Below, in pieces: positions 21,753 through 32,990 of a stretch of 64,000 bases of DNA. Location: the NCBI RefSeq assembly GCF_026262505.1, contig NC_067206.1, forward strand, positions 23,947,896-24,011,895, given 5' to 3'. Made by a program: the position numbers and the translations under genes. The notes below the pieces were generated by a model. The model made no database searches. It saw only the letters and a list, made by a program, of their open reading frames with translations, and had not been told where the DNA came from. The stretch is from Trichomonas vaginalis G3 (Eukaryota; Parabasalia; Trichomonadida; Trichomonadidae). Positions within the stretch are counted from its first letter, which is position 1, and every line of letters begins with the position of its first letter.

Positions 21753-22186
21753 TATACAAATTTTGGAATAAAAAGTTTTTTATATAATTTATAATTTTTT
21801 TCTCGTTTTTTTTTAAAATACACAATATGTATAATTCAGTATATGTTACTGTTTCATGTTTGAATATGAAAAAATCTCAAATACTTGTGAATATGGGACA
21901 ATTGCAGCAATTAAAAAAAATTGAGCTTTAGACGAAAGTTTGTTGAGTAAGAGATACGGGCCAAGGGTCAATACCTTCCAAGCATACGTTTCAACTCAGA
22001 AACTCATAAAGTTAGTCTGAATAACTTAACATTTCAGGTCAAATATCTCGTTAGATAAAAAGAATTAAAGAATGGGAGGGCCTTGGTTTATATAAGTATC
22101 ATAAAGCCTACAAAATAAAGAAAGAAGTTAGGAATTTGATTGAGAGAGATATATAATTTAAATGAATTTTTAGCCATTTTGGCTGG

Positions 22187-22308
22187 GAATTGGAGGGTGT
22201 GAGTACTATTCCATGAAATAGTTTCTCACACCCTCCAATTCTTCCTATGGCGTCGAGAAAATTTTGGTGAAATGCGACGACATTTCACCAAAATTTCTCG
22301 ACGCCATA
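22187..22308. repeat. Hairpin pair in IS481-like element
   Basis: Two long hairpins, 22187-22241 (arm GAATTGGAGGGTGTGAG) and 22246-22308 (arm TATGGCGTCGAGAAA). They lie between the transposase 3' end and the right terminal repeat. Confidence 0.85.
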
Positions 22309-22624
22309 AGTATTTTTTTACATATCTATTTGTTTCGAATCAAATTCTATTATCCCATAATACTATAATTTTACAACAAACCCTAATCCAAAATTTGCCA
22401 TGTAAATCTTTTTTGACATGTAAACCTGTTACTTTTTGTCAAAAGTGAAGTCAACCGAATTTCTATGCACAACAAAATAGTCAAATTACAATTTTTTTCT
22501 AAGATGTCTTAATGAAAAACAGATTTGTCTGATCACAAGCACTTATCAAGTTCCTCATTCTATATATGATTTATTTCCACTCAAATATTTATTCATATTA
22601 AAAAATTATATCATTATAATTTGC

Positions 22625-23698
22625 TTATTTCATCTTCATTGCTGTAATTTTTAATCTTTCAATTAGTTCTTTTGGTACGTATTCTAAATATTCTTCTTTT
22701 GTATCTAAAATTGTTTTGATAACGAATTCTAATCTTTCGTTTTGCAAACTTTCGTCTGTAAAGTAAATCTTGATTGAAATCTCGAGTATCTTGTTTACAA
22801 AACGATGGACTTAATGTGTGCATTGAAACTGAGAATTTATTGGAAATTCTGAATAAAAGTAATTTATTTGTTACTTGAGATGGCTCAAAGTTTTCCAAAA
22901 CGTATTGCAGAATATCGCTTTTCCAAATACAATTCGTGAGTATTAGATTAGCTAACAAATCTGCATTTGTATTTCCAAATTCCGCGAAAAGGCGCTCTAA
23001 AATAACCGTTTTGTAATCTGACCTGAGAATCGTATAACCCATTAAATGAATTTTCTTTGATATTGCCTGTTTGTTTGAAAATATTTCTTGTATTGATTTT
23101 TCATTTTCAATTAGTAATTTGTCACATTCTCTCGTAAACATATTGTAAATATTAATAACGTTTTCTTCATTGTAACTTGTCTCATCACTAAGATTTGAAA
23201 TAACGTTTATAAAAATTTCCGCAGCTCTTGATGGAAGCAAAAACTCCCTGTGTGTATTTATAAATGATAATAGTATTTCGGATATCACGCAATTTTTTGG
23301 TATTTCGTTAATAATTAGATTTATTATTTTGAATTTGTCTGATTCTTCTTTTATTTGTGAATTAAACGATTGAATTATTCCATTCTGAATATTAGTGTCA
23401 AATTTGTAGAATAAATTAAACGAAAAGTTATTGAGAAATGAGGAATTTATAAATTCGTCTAGAATTCTTTGATCATTGCATAAAAATCCAATGAATTCGA
23501 ATTCATTATCGTTTGAATATAACTTGATGGTAAATTATTAAAAAATTGAAGATATGAAAACTGATTGCATATATGAAATAAGACCTCAGCAGTTTGATCT
23601 TCTTTAATCTCCCAGATTGCATCCATAAATTGATTAAATTCTTCTTTAGAGAATGGTTGGGAAAGAATTTTCACAATAAATGGAAGAATATTATCCAT
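22625..23698 (-). pseudogene. Helical protein gene, likely host-derived, broken
   Basis: From ATG 23698 (MDNILPFIVKILSQPFSKEE) the frame codes an all-helical protein with repeated hydrophobic helices, somewhat like an armadillo/HEAT protein. TCACTTTTTT lies 13 bases before the ATG, a good Inr. Reading continues with a frameshift near 23459 (start of DEFINSSFLNNF) and another near 22790, after which the natural end is ELIERLKITAMKMK and TAA at 22625. So this is a gene with two frameshifts. It may be a host gene caught between MULE repeats or an extra MULE gene; I did not recognise the family. Confidence 0.5.
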
Positions 23699-24201
23699 AT
23701 TTTAAAAAAGTGACAGAATTGCTAAATTTAGATTTTCTCATATATCAGTTTAATTTCTAAAATAATATCGTAAATGCCTAAAATTTTATTCCACTCCTTC
23801 AAAATATATGAATTGTTTCCTTAAATTATGAGATTTGCATCCTTCTTAGATAAATTTCAATTTTGACATTGTGAATAATCACCAAAATTTTTAAAAAATT
23901 TCAAAAATGAGCTTAATATCATTAATTTTTCAAGACAAATTCGGTTTTCTCTAATTTTTTTGGAGTTTTTCGAAAACAATTTTCATTTTTCTCGTCAAAT
24001 AAAGGAAATAGAACAAAATTAAATAATGAAACAAAGATCATATATTATGTTCTTTTATTATCAACTAAGGAATTGAAGTATAACATCCAATTATAATTAA
24101 ATTTCAGAAAAAGTAAAGAAATCTGAAAAAAATAGTAATGAAAAAACTCCTCTTAATAGTGCAGATCACTATTATATAACTTATAAAATTTTGACAATCA
24201 T

Positions 24202-26622
24202 ATGCCTCCTCGTACTTTTCATTTTTCTCAGCCTCAGATCGATGAATTGAATGGAGCAGCTATCATATATCAAAAAGATGCTACGAATAAGCATGAATTT
24301 CTGAATCAATTTTTAAATTTACACTTTCCAAATTATTCAAAAAATTTAAGAAAGCACGTATGGAATTATTTAAAGCGTGCTTGCACAATTCAACTCAGAG
24401 ATTGCGATAAAAACGTTTACACACAATATTATATTAGTCCTCCCTATAAATTTCACAAAATTGATTCATCCGGCACCGAACATTCATATTCAATCGTTTA
24501 CAAATGCGAAGGAAGCTGCAATTACAAAATAAAAGTGACACTGTACCCAAATCAAATTCCAAAAATCGAACCTCTCAGTGGTGAGCATTCATGCACACCA
24601 AAAGGTACAGTTTTTAGAGATATTGAAGAAGAAACAAAAATTAGGGATCTAATGCAAATTACACGTGAACACCATTCAATACAACCGTTAACTTCAGAAG
24701 CGCAAATATTATCATATTTACTTTCTGAGGCAACAAAACTTGAAAGGCCTCCAAAAATACCAGAAAATTTACCACGCACATTATACAAAGAGTTTTATCC
24801 ACATAATTTGGTTATTCCAGATTTTGTGGAACAAATTCTTTCAATTACCAAACAAAATTCCGAAAATTTTCTAAAATACATCGCGTTTTACCCAGAACCA
24901 ATAATAATTTTCGGTTATGATCGTTCTGTCTCAATTTGTCACTCAGCAACAAAATTATTCTTGGACGGTACCTTTAAAATCGTCCCAAGACAGTTCGATG
25001 ACAAGGGTCAACTCCTTACATTAATGGTGCTTGACCAAACAACGAATGAATACATTCCTGTTGTCCACATTCTTATGAAATCTCGGACAGCAGAAGCGTA
25101 TACAACCGCATTTTCCGCATTAATTTCAATAATTGGGTTCAACAATTTCAAAACTGTTTACGTAGATTTTGAAATCGCACTTTACAAATCCATTAAATTA
25201 TTTTGTCCAAACGCAAAGGTTACTGGCTGCTTATTTCATTATCGCCAAGCATTAATTCGCAAAATAAAAGAATTATACCCGAAACAAGAGATACCAAAAG
25301 AGATTTTTACACTTTACCAAATTTATTCCTCATTACCTTTCGTCGAAAAAGACTCATTTTATCAAATACTTAAATTAATCGATGAGTCATCCTCAGAAAT
25401 TGCAAAGCCGTTCGTAAATTACTATAAAAAAGTATGGAAGAAAGATTATGAGTTCATTAACCAATTAGATTCAGAGGATGATATCTACACAAATAATGCT
25501 CTTGAATCCTTCCATTCTTTGCTTTCGAAAGAATTAGAAAATGCCCATCCTAGCCTCGAAATAATGATTGCAATCTTAATGAAAGTCGATAAACACTTGT
25601 TGGATAAACAATTACTCAGTACAAAACCAGCAAAACATCCTGTCAATTATACAAAGTCCACAGCAAATATTAAAAAAGCAATTACAAATTATTTATCCGA
25701 AACAAATCGAAATTCCAAGAAAAATCAAATCAAACTTAAAGAATTTCAACAGTCAAATCAAGTAAACGAGAATTCAATCGACTTTACACCAGAAACAGGT
25801 GAGTTTTCTCAAAATGATGAGAAGATTCTCAATGAAATCCCAAATGACCAGAATAAAGTGGTTAATCAAGTGATCAAATCAATGGCAAATCCATCAAATT
25901 ACAAATTCGATAAAACATTACTCACCGAGAATTTATTCTCAATCGAACAAAAGGGAATCACGAAAATTAACCGAACCAAATTTCCAAAACAAAGAAGTAA
26001 TCGTTGTCTTACAAGAAAAAAGAACATACAAAAGCCTAATGGTGATCTTGGTGAAAAATTTTCGAAAATTACTCGCAAAACAAGCAAAATTGAGAAGGCT
26101 CATTCAAATTCAGACCACAGCAGTTCAAATTCAGAAGTTACAGATGAACCTCTCTCAGATGATTCTGATGATGATTTCGAGGTAAAGGCTAAAGGTAAAA
26201 AGAGTCCATATCCTATTCCAGAATTATCAGATGGATCTTTTGAGACACCAATAAGTTCAGAATCCGAGACTTTTGAAAATAAAAAAATTTCAAATGCTCC
26301 AAACGAGAAAAGTACTACAGACAAATCTGAATCAGACAATGACGAGGAACCTATATCGTCTGAAAGCGACGTTTACAAAGAAGTTGAAGAAGTTCAAAAT
26401 TTCAAAGAAATTTCCAACCCTGCTATGCCCAAAAAGAATAATGTTGATAGCGATGATGACGATAGTTGGATCATACGTCCAAAAAAGGAAATACAGAAGA
26501 ACAAACTTGAAATTATTGCTGAAAAATGCGAAAAGAGATTAAACAGAGTGAGAAATTTAAGTCAGGCTTTACCAAAATTTGATGAAGATGATTTGGAAAG
26601 ACCTTTGTCGGAAGATGACTAA
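24202..26622 (+). CDS. Mutator-like (MULE) transposase, 806 aa, open
   Basis: Residues about 95-135 hold a Cys/His zinc-binding segment (YKCEGSCNYKIKV, then GEHSCTPKG), as in WRKY/FLYWCH-type ends of MULE proteins. The catalytic core shows D255 in LFLDGTFKIVP, D322 in VYVDFEIAL, the C-x-x-H motif GCLFHYRQAL, and E435 in NNALESFHSLL. The C-terminal 280 residues are Ser/Glu/Asp-rich and likely disordered. TCATATG at the start codon could be a minimal Inr. No stop in 806 codons, so this copy may be active. Other copies: truncated at 18586-19419 and decayed at 46930-48760. Confidence 0.85.
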   Translation: MPPRTFHFSQPQIDELNGAAIIYQKDATNKHEFLNQFLNLHFPNYSKNLRKHVWNYLKRACTIQLRDCDKNVYTQYYISPPYKFHKIDSSGTEHSYSIVYKCEGSCNYKIKVTLYPNQIPKIEPLSGEHSCTPKGTVFRDIEEETKIRDLMQITREHHSIQPLTSEAQILSYLLSEATKLERPPKIPENLPRTLYKEFYPHNLVIPDFVEQILSITKQNSENFLKYIAFYPEPIIIFGYDRSVSICHSATKLFLDGTFKIVPRQFDDKGQLLTLMVLDQTTNEYIPVVHILMKSRTAEAYTTAFSALISIIGFNNFKTVYVDFEIALYKSIKLFCPNAKVTGCLFHYRQALIRKIKELYPKQEIPKEIFTLYQIYSSLPFVEKDSFYQILKLIDESSSEIAKPFVNYYKKVWKKDYEFINQLDSEDDIYTNNALESFHSLLSKELENAHPSLEIMIAILMKVDKHLLDKQLLSTKPAKHPVNYTKSTANIKKAITNYLSETNRNSKKNQIKLKEFQQSNQVNENSIDFTPETGEFSQNDEKILNEIPNDQNKVVNQVIKSMANPSNYKFDKTLLTENLFSIEQKGITKINRTKFPKQRSNRCLTRKKNIQKPNGDLGEKFSKITRKTSKIEKAHSNSDHSSSNSEVTDEPLSDDSDDDFEVKAKGKKSPYPIPELSDGSFETPISSESETFENKKISNAPNEKSTTDKSESDNDEEPISSESDVYKEVEEVQNFKEISNPAMPKKNNVDSDDDDSWIIRPKKEIQKNKLEIIAEKCEKRLNRVRNLSQALPKFDEDDLERPLSEDD

Positions 26623-26739
26623 TTTATTATATTATTTTTTTATTTTGGTTGAATTAAAGGTTATTTTTATATTCATTGGATTTTGTATAGAATTGTAATT
26701 ATAGTTTGAATGGAAACAATAAAACATTATAGTGATATA

Positions 26740-26879
26740 AGACATCTTAGAAAAAAAAATTGTAATTTGACTATTTCAATATCATAAACACATTTCTATT
26801 GTTATAAAAGTCTTAAGTGCTTGTGATCAGACAAATCTGTTTTTCATTAAGACATCTTAGAAAACAAAATTGTAATTTA
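26740..26879. repeat. MULE right terminal repeat
   Basis: AAGACATCTTAG twice (26743 and 26849), flanking a full reverse-complement copy of the 109-bp unit of 20395. Confidence 0.8.
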
Positions 26880-27689
26880 AAAAATGAGCTTAATTTAGTA
26901 AATACTAAAATATTCCAACCCACTTTATACATATTTCTAATAATCATTGCTTATTTCACTAATAATAATTTCTAAATAAAATTCGAAATTTTAAAAATAT
27001 TTATTAAAAGTATGAATTTATATATATAATTATCAAAATAGAAAAATTTTGGATCGGTACATATATGGTATTAAAGAATTTGAAGAGATAATAAATAAGA
27101 ATAGGTTAATTTTAATAAAATAATGTTAAAGATATTTGCAATTTTGTTTAAATTCTGAAAAATATAGTCTCATATCTCATATTTTCTCATAGAAACATAA
27201 ATCACATATATGATTTCCCTCATTATTCTTCTAATAAAATTATATTCACACTAATTTTTGAATATTGAACTCTGTTATATATATCTTATAAACATAGTCA
27301 GAGTATATAATATTTGTAAACTCATGAGCCTTATTAGTCACAATTTTTTTATAACTATGATCTTATAACCAAACATTTTCGAGATAATACTATAAAAACA
27401 ATATAATCAATCTGTACTTCATATTTACACTTATAAAAATGACAAAATATTAGTATTTTTTATACAATTTCAAATTTTATGCTAAAAAATGTTAAATTAG
27501 ACAATATTTGAACGATCATTATAATATATATCATATATAAATATCATACGTATCTCAAAGACAGAATTTTGCATCTCATCACGAATCTCCATAATTGAAA
27601 TTAAAGCACACATCCTAAATTTTATCACAAGCATATTTTTATCCTCGAATCTTTTGATTCTGTATATAGCATAATAGAGGAGAAAGATC

Positions 27690-27781
27690 TTTTAAGCTCA
27701 TCTAAAAACTTGCCGTCCCCAGCGAGAAAATTTCATAATTCCTCTCGCTTGGGACGGCAAGGTTTTTAGATGAGCTTAAAA
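27690..27781. repeat. Very long hairpin in the desert
   Basis: Arms of about 36 bases: TTTTAAGCTCATCTAAAAAC and TGCCGTCCC pair with the matching 3' side; an inner AGCGAG...CTCGCT closes the tip. Stem is near perfect. Confidence 0.85.
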
Positions 27782-28442
27782 ATCAAAAAGTACAAGTTTG
27801 CCAATGACATAAAGAATACATAGAAAGCATATTTTTATATTACACATAAATCTGAGAAGTCATTAAAGTTATATATGTGAGATTTTTTAAATTTGTTTTA
27901 AACCACATATTTTCACAACCGCTATATTTATTTTCCCATATATATGACTATATTATAGTATAAGCTCTCAATTTCCATTATTTTTTAAAAGATTGTTAAA
28001 TATTTTAATAAATTTTAATAAAAGTATTCTAACAATAATATATTATATGAGTATATTATGTGTATACAACAAATATGAGTGAATCCAAAATTTTTAATCT
28101 GATGCAAATTATCTAAAACAAATTTTCATGAAAAACACATATTTTATATTTACATCCAATATAAAATATTATTCCTATCTCCTAATTGTGAAAAGCTGAG
28201 TTTTTAAGTATGTTTTTAAATTTCAGGCCAAAAAGTGTGTTTTCATAATATTTTGATGAGAATTATAACGAATATACTATGGATATATGTAGTGCAATAT
28301 AAAATCAAAGATTGTTTCTGATATCCGGAATCTCGATATGAGATATTAAACGTCAAATCACAAATTTTGTAATAAATAAATTTATATTAGTGTGTGCCTT
28401 CGTTTTATATAAAAGTCAATTGTGTATGGTGAGTGTGTGAGG

Positions 28443-28482
28443 CTACACAATTCTTTCCGTCCCAAGCGGGGAATTGTGTAGT
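28443..28482. repeat. Short hairpin
   Basis: CTACACAATTC pairs with GAATTGTGTAG over a 17-base GC-richer loop containing CGTCCCAAGCGGG. Confidence 0.75.
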
Positions 28483-30809
28483 TTACACCGCATTTTACGG
28501 AAAATATAATGGAAAAATGATGCGCGTGGAATGAGATTTTCATTAATATCTCTATATGTGAGTGTGTTTGATAGATATATGCTATGAATGATATATATAT
28601 GAGGATGTGTTTAAACATATACAAATGTGCTCTTTGTTATCGATGTGATACACACGATTTTGCTCCGTTGAAGATTTCGTCATGTAAAAATAGATTTTTA
28701 TGCTAATATCTCAACGAATAATATATTACTCTCTATTTAAGTTGTGTGATATGATAGTATATAATATTCGTAATCATCCTATATATGAATGAGCGAAATT
28801 TGAGTTTGAGCGAATCTCATGATATTATGCAAAATTTCCACATAACTCTAAACAAATAATATATTATGAATCCTTATATATGAGAATATGGGGGTAAGAC
28901 CATTTATATCGGCATCAAATCACTCCTTTGTACTTTTTCGTTGTGCACGTTCCACAGCACCAGGTGGTGCTGTCCAGAACGGCGCTATATAATATGTTAT
29001 ACTATATAATGTTTCCTATATTTCATACATATACTTCATATATATAGCTCACTCACATAACGCACAATAATCGTTTTTTGACCCCCGATAATCGTCTTTT
29101 TTAATCACAAAAATACATTTATATCTCTGTGGATATTAAGCCTACACACTTATAGCATATGATAGCATACTATTATATATAGTGATATATTATATTCAAC
29201 TGTGATCTCAATCTCATCACACTCACACGCAAAATTCACTCGATCAAAATTCCCTCGGGAAAATGTCACCTTTTTTATCATAGAATCTCAAAAAATAAAT
29301 AGTAAATCCATATCTTTTATTATATAAATAAAAAGTATATATTAATATAAGATAAATATAACAAAATGAGTACAAACAGACAAACTTTTTTTTCGATATA
29401 AATTATATTTTCTCAAAAAATAGCTCAAACTCATAAAACACATCACAAAATAAAATATCTTACTCAACATATTCAAAATACACTCAGATAATATAAGCTT
29501 ATGTGTAATGTGCTGATTGCATTTTAATCACACCTCAAAACTCATTCAACAAGCCTCAATCTTTTATAGCATATTTGCACATATATATAGATATTATTCA
29601 TATATATTATAAGCTCATAACACATCACCCTCACAAGATATAATAAAAATTGAATGCTTTTGATGTGCTCCACATACGAAATTTTTTGATAGTTAATATT
29701 GCGTCTATCTGAATATACCACATAATATTACTAATAGTTATATATTTATCTATTATGCAAAATTAAGAATAGAGCTGATAATCATAAAATTCGTAGCATC
29801 AAGGTTTTCTCGGGAAAACGTCACTTTTTTACATTTGATGTGCTAATAACTCAACAAATACTAAAGTACATTTAATCTCCATAGTATATTATTTTGCCAT
29901 CTCTATAACTAATAACATTCATCATACTTTTCTACCATTACGTGCATTAACAATTTTAATAATTTCATTGAAATTCTTAAAATTTTAATAACATCAAAAA
30001 GCTTCTATGAACAAAATTTTTATTTACATAATAATTGAAAGTCTAATATTGATAAAACATTAATATATCTAATACTGTATATATTAAATATATGCCTGGC
30101 TTGATAACCACTAAAACCAAAGAAATTCTAGCATCTGATTTATCCCATATAAATGTATATTTTTTTCTGAAAAAATTGATAATAACACATCCAATATTGA
30201 TTAATACTCAATTCTGTTATCATTACCATAAGAGACATACATATCCAAATACGATATAATAGTGTTAATTTGATTTACACACTTTTTTAAAAAATGCAAA
30301 TATCTTGATTTTCAATCTTGATATTACATTATATTCGACATTAACACATAATTATATTCAATAAATAGTGAAATTTGGTATAAGTATTTAGTTTAAAACA
30401 CATGAAATTGTAGCGCATTAAATTGCATTAAGTTACAACACATGCAAATTTCAAAAATAATAACATAATAAGATAGAACATAGCCAACTTCATCAGTTAC
30501 TGTAGTATGAACCTTGAATAATACATATTGACAGAATTATGATTGATTATTAAAAAAAATCGGAAATTTTCTAATGTCAGATTTTTTTTCGGAAATTTTC
30601 TAACCTCCCCCAGGTTTTAGTTCAGCATTTTAGGAAATATCAAACTTCCTTAAGAATTCGGCCAAAATTGTATTAAAGGAATTACTTGGATTGTATGATA
30701 TTTGGATAAAATTTACTATTTCTTGCTTTGTATTCACATCTACCAAAACTTCCAGCAAGCTTTTGATTGACTTCGGCAAAATAACAATTCACAACTATCT
30801 GTTGATCTT

Positions 30810-30979
30810 CTAGATGTATTCTTGGACTTTTGCAGGATCGACTTGAGATCTCCTTTTCGAACGAATAACTCGAAAATTAAGATTATTCCTATCGAAGAAG
30901 TTTGTCAGAAAACGCCAATAAAAGATGTTGTGTGTTACATCCGCTCTGTTTTCTGAGTCTAACACCTTCCAACAATTAA
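30810..30979 (-). pseudogene. Possible pogo/Tc5-type helix-turn-helix fragment
   Basis: Minus-strand frame with YWRFLTNFFDRNNLNFRVIR and SKRRSQVDPAKVQEYI, which resembles the second helix-turn-helix of pogo/Tigger transposases (tryptophan, basic RxNLxxR, then a start of the next domain). Its 5' end runs into a fold-back element and it stops at 30810. Weak evidence; could be a non-transposon DNA-binding remnant. Confidence 0.3.
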
Positions 30980-31223
30980 GGCTCGCCATAAGTGAAGTGA
31001 CAATCATTTTTTATGGAACGATTTTCTCAGTGATTAAAAGAGAAGCTCCCATAATATCATTATAGATGATAGCATACATACTATCTTATTTACAATTGTT
31101 AAAATCACCTTGTAAAAGCATAGTATGCATACTATCATCTGTAATTATATTGTGGAAAATTCTCTTTTAATCACTGAGAAAATCGTTCCACAATTATAAT
31201 TGTCACTTCACTTATGGAGAGCC
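30980..31223. mobile_element. Fold-back (MITE-like) element
   Basis: Outer arms of about 65 bases (GGCTCGCCATAAGTGAAGTG... and its inverse ending ATGGAGAGCC) plus an inner pair around AGTATGCATACTATC. TTAA lies at each edge (30976 and 31224), as in Kolobok or piggyBac insertions. But some inverted similarity (AACACCTT / AAGGTGTT) continues 20 bases outside, so the boundary is not sure. No coding capacity. Confidence 0.65.
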
Positions 31224-31943
31224 TTAAAAATAATTATTCTAAGGTGTTACCTTCTGACATCATGACCGAGCAATATATTACACATGAAACGCATATCTTG
31301 TTTTTGAGACTATTAATATCAGTAAATTATAAATCTCATTGCTTTCTCCTGTTGTTAGTGAAATTTTATATCGAGCGAGAACAATTACTAGGCGGGGTAA
31401 AAGTCCTTCAGCATTGTAATTTTTCTGAGAGATATAAAAAAATTCTAATATCTTTAGCTTGTTTACATCTGGTTGCCAGTCATGTAACGTCCTTTGCTGA
31501 CAAATTTGATTTGGTCTGTTTAAAGCTTTCAATTATTTCCTTCATCTCTTCAATGTCTTTTGGCCGATGATGTCAATGTACTTCACGCGTGGTCAGGTCG
31601 CATCTCTCTCTCTGAAATTAGAAAGGTAATGATCGGAAACAACAAAATTGTTTCTGAGAAAGTTGGGCAATACTTAAAGCATTTCCTAATGAAGAATTCT
31701 TGTTTGGAAGTAAAGGAAATACACTAAAGGTGTATTGCACGAAAACTCGGTTGACTTCACTTATCATACCATTATATAAAATGCAATACACAACAGGAAC
31801 AAATCAACTTCTTGATATTAAAGTATTCGTCGCATTAAAGTCTACAGCAAATACAATGTATTGGGACAAGATTGAGATTTCTCGTTGAATCAAGAAACAA
31901 CGATCTACATATTACTGATAGCATCGGACAATATTAAAGAGAA
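31224..31943. other. Decayed sequence between fold-back element and MULE remnant
   Basis: Open frames here (for example 31214-31570 plus) show no domain. Contains AACTCGGTTGACTTCACTT near 31744, the inner end motif of the IS481-like family, so part of it is old transposon. Ends with the left 10-bp duplication 31934-31943. Confidence 0.35.
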
Positions 31944-32023
31944 GAGTGCGGGACTATTTGCAAAAAAGTGACAGGGACAAAAAGCGACACATTTTAGAAA
32001 AAGTGACATATTGATTAGAAAAA

Positions 32024-32887
32024 GTGACATTTTATTTCGTGTCAGATTGCACCTTACAAATTTTCAATGGAATTTTTCAATTATTCAGAAACAATCCTGA
32101 AGTCAATGTATTTTGGTGTGCACTTCATGTGATGAGAGCGTTCAATGGAAACAAAGAAAAATTTAATGGAGATGATGAACTTTTCAAAAGAATCCAGAAG
32201 AAGATGAATTATTTGTGTTATGCACGATGCTTAGATTCAGAACAATCTCAAAAAATTGTCGAACGTATCAAGGAACTAATTGAACCGAACAAAGAATTGA
32301 CAGAATATTTCAACAATCAATGGTGGAAATATGGAGAAAGATGGATTGTTTCAAATAAACCAAAAGAAGTTCCACTCACAAATAATGTTTCTGAGAGTTT
32401 ATTCAAAAAATTGAAATATTATGATTTTGGAGGAAGTTTGCATATGAAGTTTGATTATTTTGTGTTTTTTATTATGAACGATATTTCAAAATCTTATGCA
32501 TCACTTTTGAATGCTGATTTATTATTGAAAGCAAAAATCAAGCTTCCTGTCACATTTGAAATAATCACAAGACCAAGAGGTTTTTCAAAGAAATTTGAGG
32601 CAAAAGATAAATTGAAAGAATTGGGAAAATTAATCTCAACAGGTAATGTTAATTTAAACCAATTTATTTAATTTATTTCTCGAATTCCCGAAAAACTTAA
32701 CCGTTTGAATCAAATTCAAACCGAATTAAATCGAGAAATCGAACAAATGAATATTCCTCTCGAAACTAAAACAGAGATATATATGAAAATTTCTGATTAT
32801 TTTTCAAATGAACCTCCAAAAATAGTTTTGAGAGAATATCGCAACGTATTTTTTGTCAATTTAAAAAACGAATATCATTTAAATTAA
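32024..32887 (+). pseudogene. MULE transposase, C-terminal part
   Basis: Core pieces remain: VSDCTLQIFNGIF (second Asp), FWCALHVMRAF (Cys-x-x-His), and LTNNVSESLFKKLK (Glu). The first Asp region is missing: the frame begins right after TIR-like AGAAAAAGTGACAT repeats. An in-frame TAA at 32669 is followed by 72 more codons in the same frame (RIPEKLNRLNQIQTEL ... KNEYHLN), so the old end was at 32887. A different MULE family from the 806- and 489-codon genes, though the motifs resemble the latter more. Confidence 0.7.
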
Positions 32888-32990
32888 TGATATAAGAATA
32901 AATATTTCAAATTTAAAAATGTAATATTTTTATATTAATTTTTTAAAGGGTTTATTAATAAATTTACATGATAGAGCATAATGAATAAAA

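Larger units (their letters stand above)
20603..22474 (+). mobile_element. IS481-like DNA transposon with 15-bp target duplication
   Basis: Ends are TGTAATGCACAATAAATCGG at 20603 and the near reverse complement of it ending CACAACA at 22474. The 15 bases AAATAGTCAAATTAC lie on both sides (20588-20602 and 22475-22489). Uninterrupted copies of the target unit at about 20480 and 53780 contain these 15 bases once, which proves the duplication. It holds one broken transposase gene and two long hairpins before the right end. TGT...ACA ends and DD35E transposase fit the IS481/IS3 type; 15 bp is at the long end of what is reported for IS481. Confidence 0.85.
22475..26894 (+). mobile_element. MULE element with 806-codon transposase
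   Basis: Left repeat (20395-20602 plus 22475-22545) and right repeat (26740-26879) are inverted copies of the same 109-bp unit. Between them lie a broken helical gene and an open MULE transposase. A 15-mer AAAAATGAGCTTAAT occurs at 23903 and again at 26880, right after the right repeat; the first is inside the repeats, so if it is a target duplication then the true left end is at about 23918 and the helical gene is outside. Both layouts are possible. Confidence 0.55.
26895..30637. other. Gene-free AT-rich desert
   Basis: About 3.7 kb, very rich in TATATA-like words, without any supported coding frame. It holds two strong hairpins (27690 and 28443), a weak one near 28972 (ACAGCACC...GGTGCTGT), and two direct copies of a CTCGGGAAAA(T/C)GTCAC motif at about 29264 and 29811. 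Confidence 0.6.

Noticed and set aside
28382-28624. 80-codon minus-strand frame
   Set aside because: Overlaps a hairpin and AT-rich desert, no domain, no leader.
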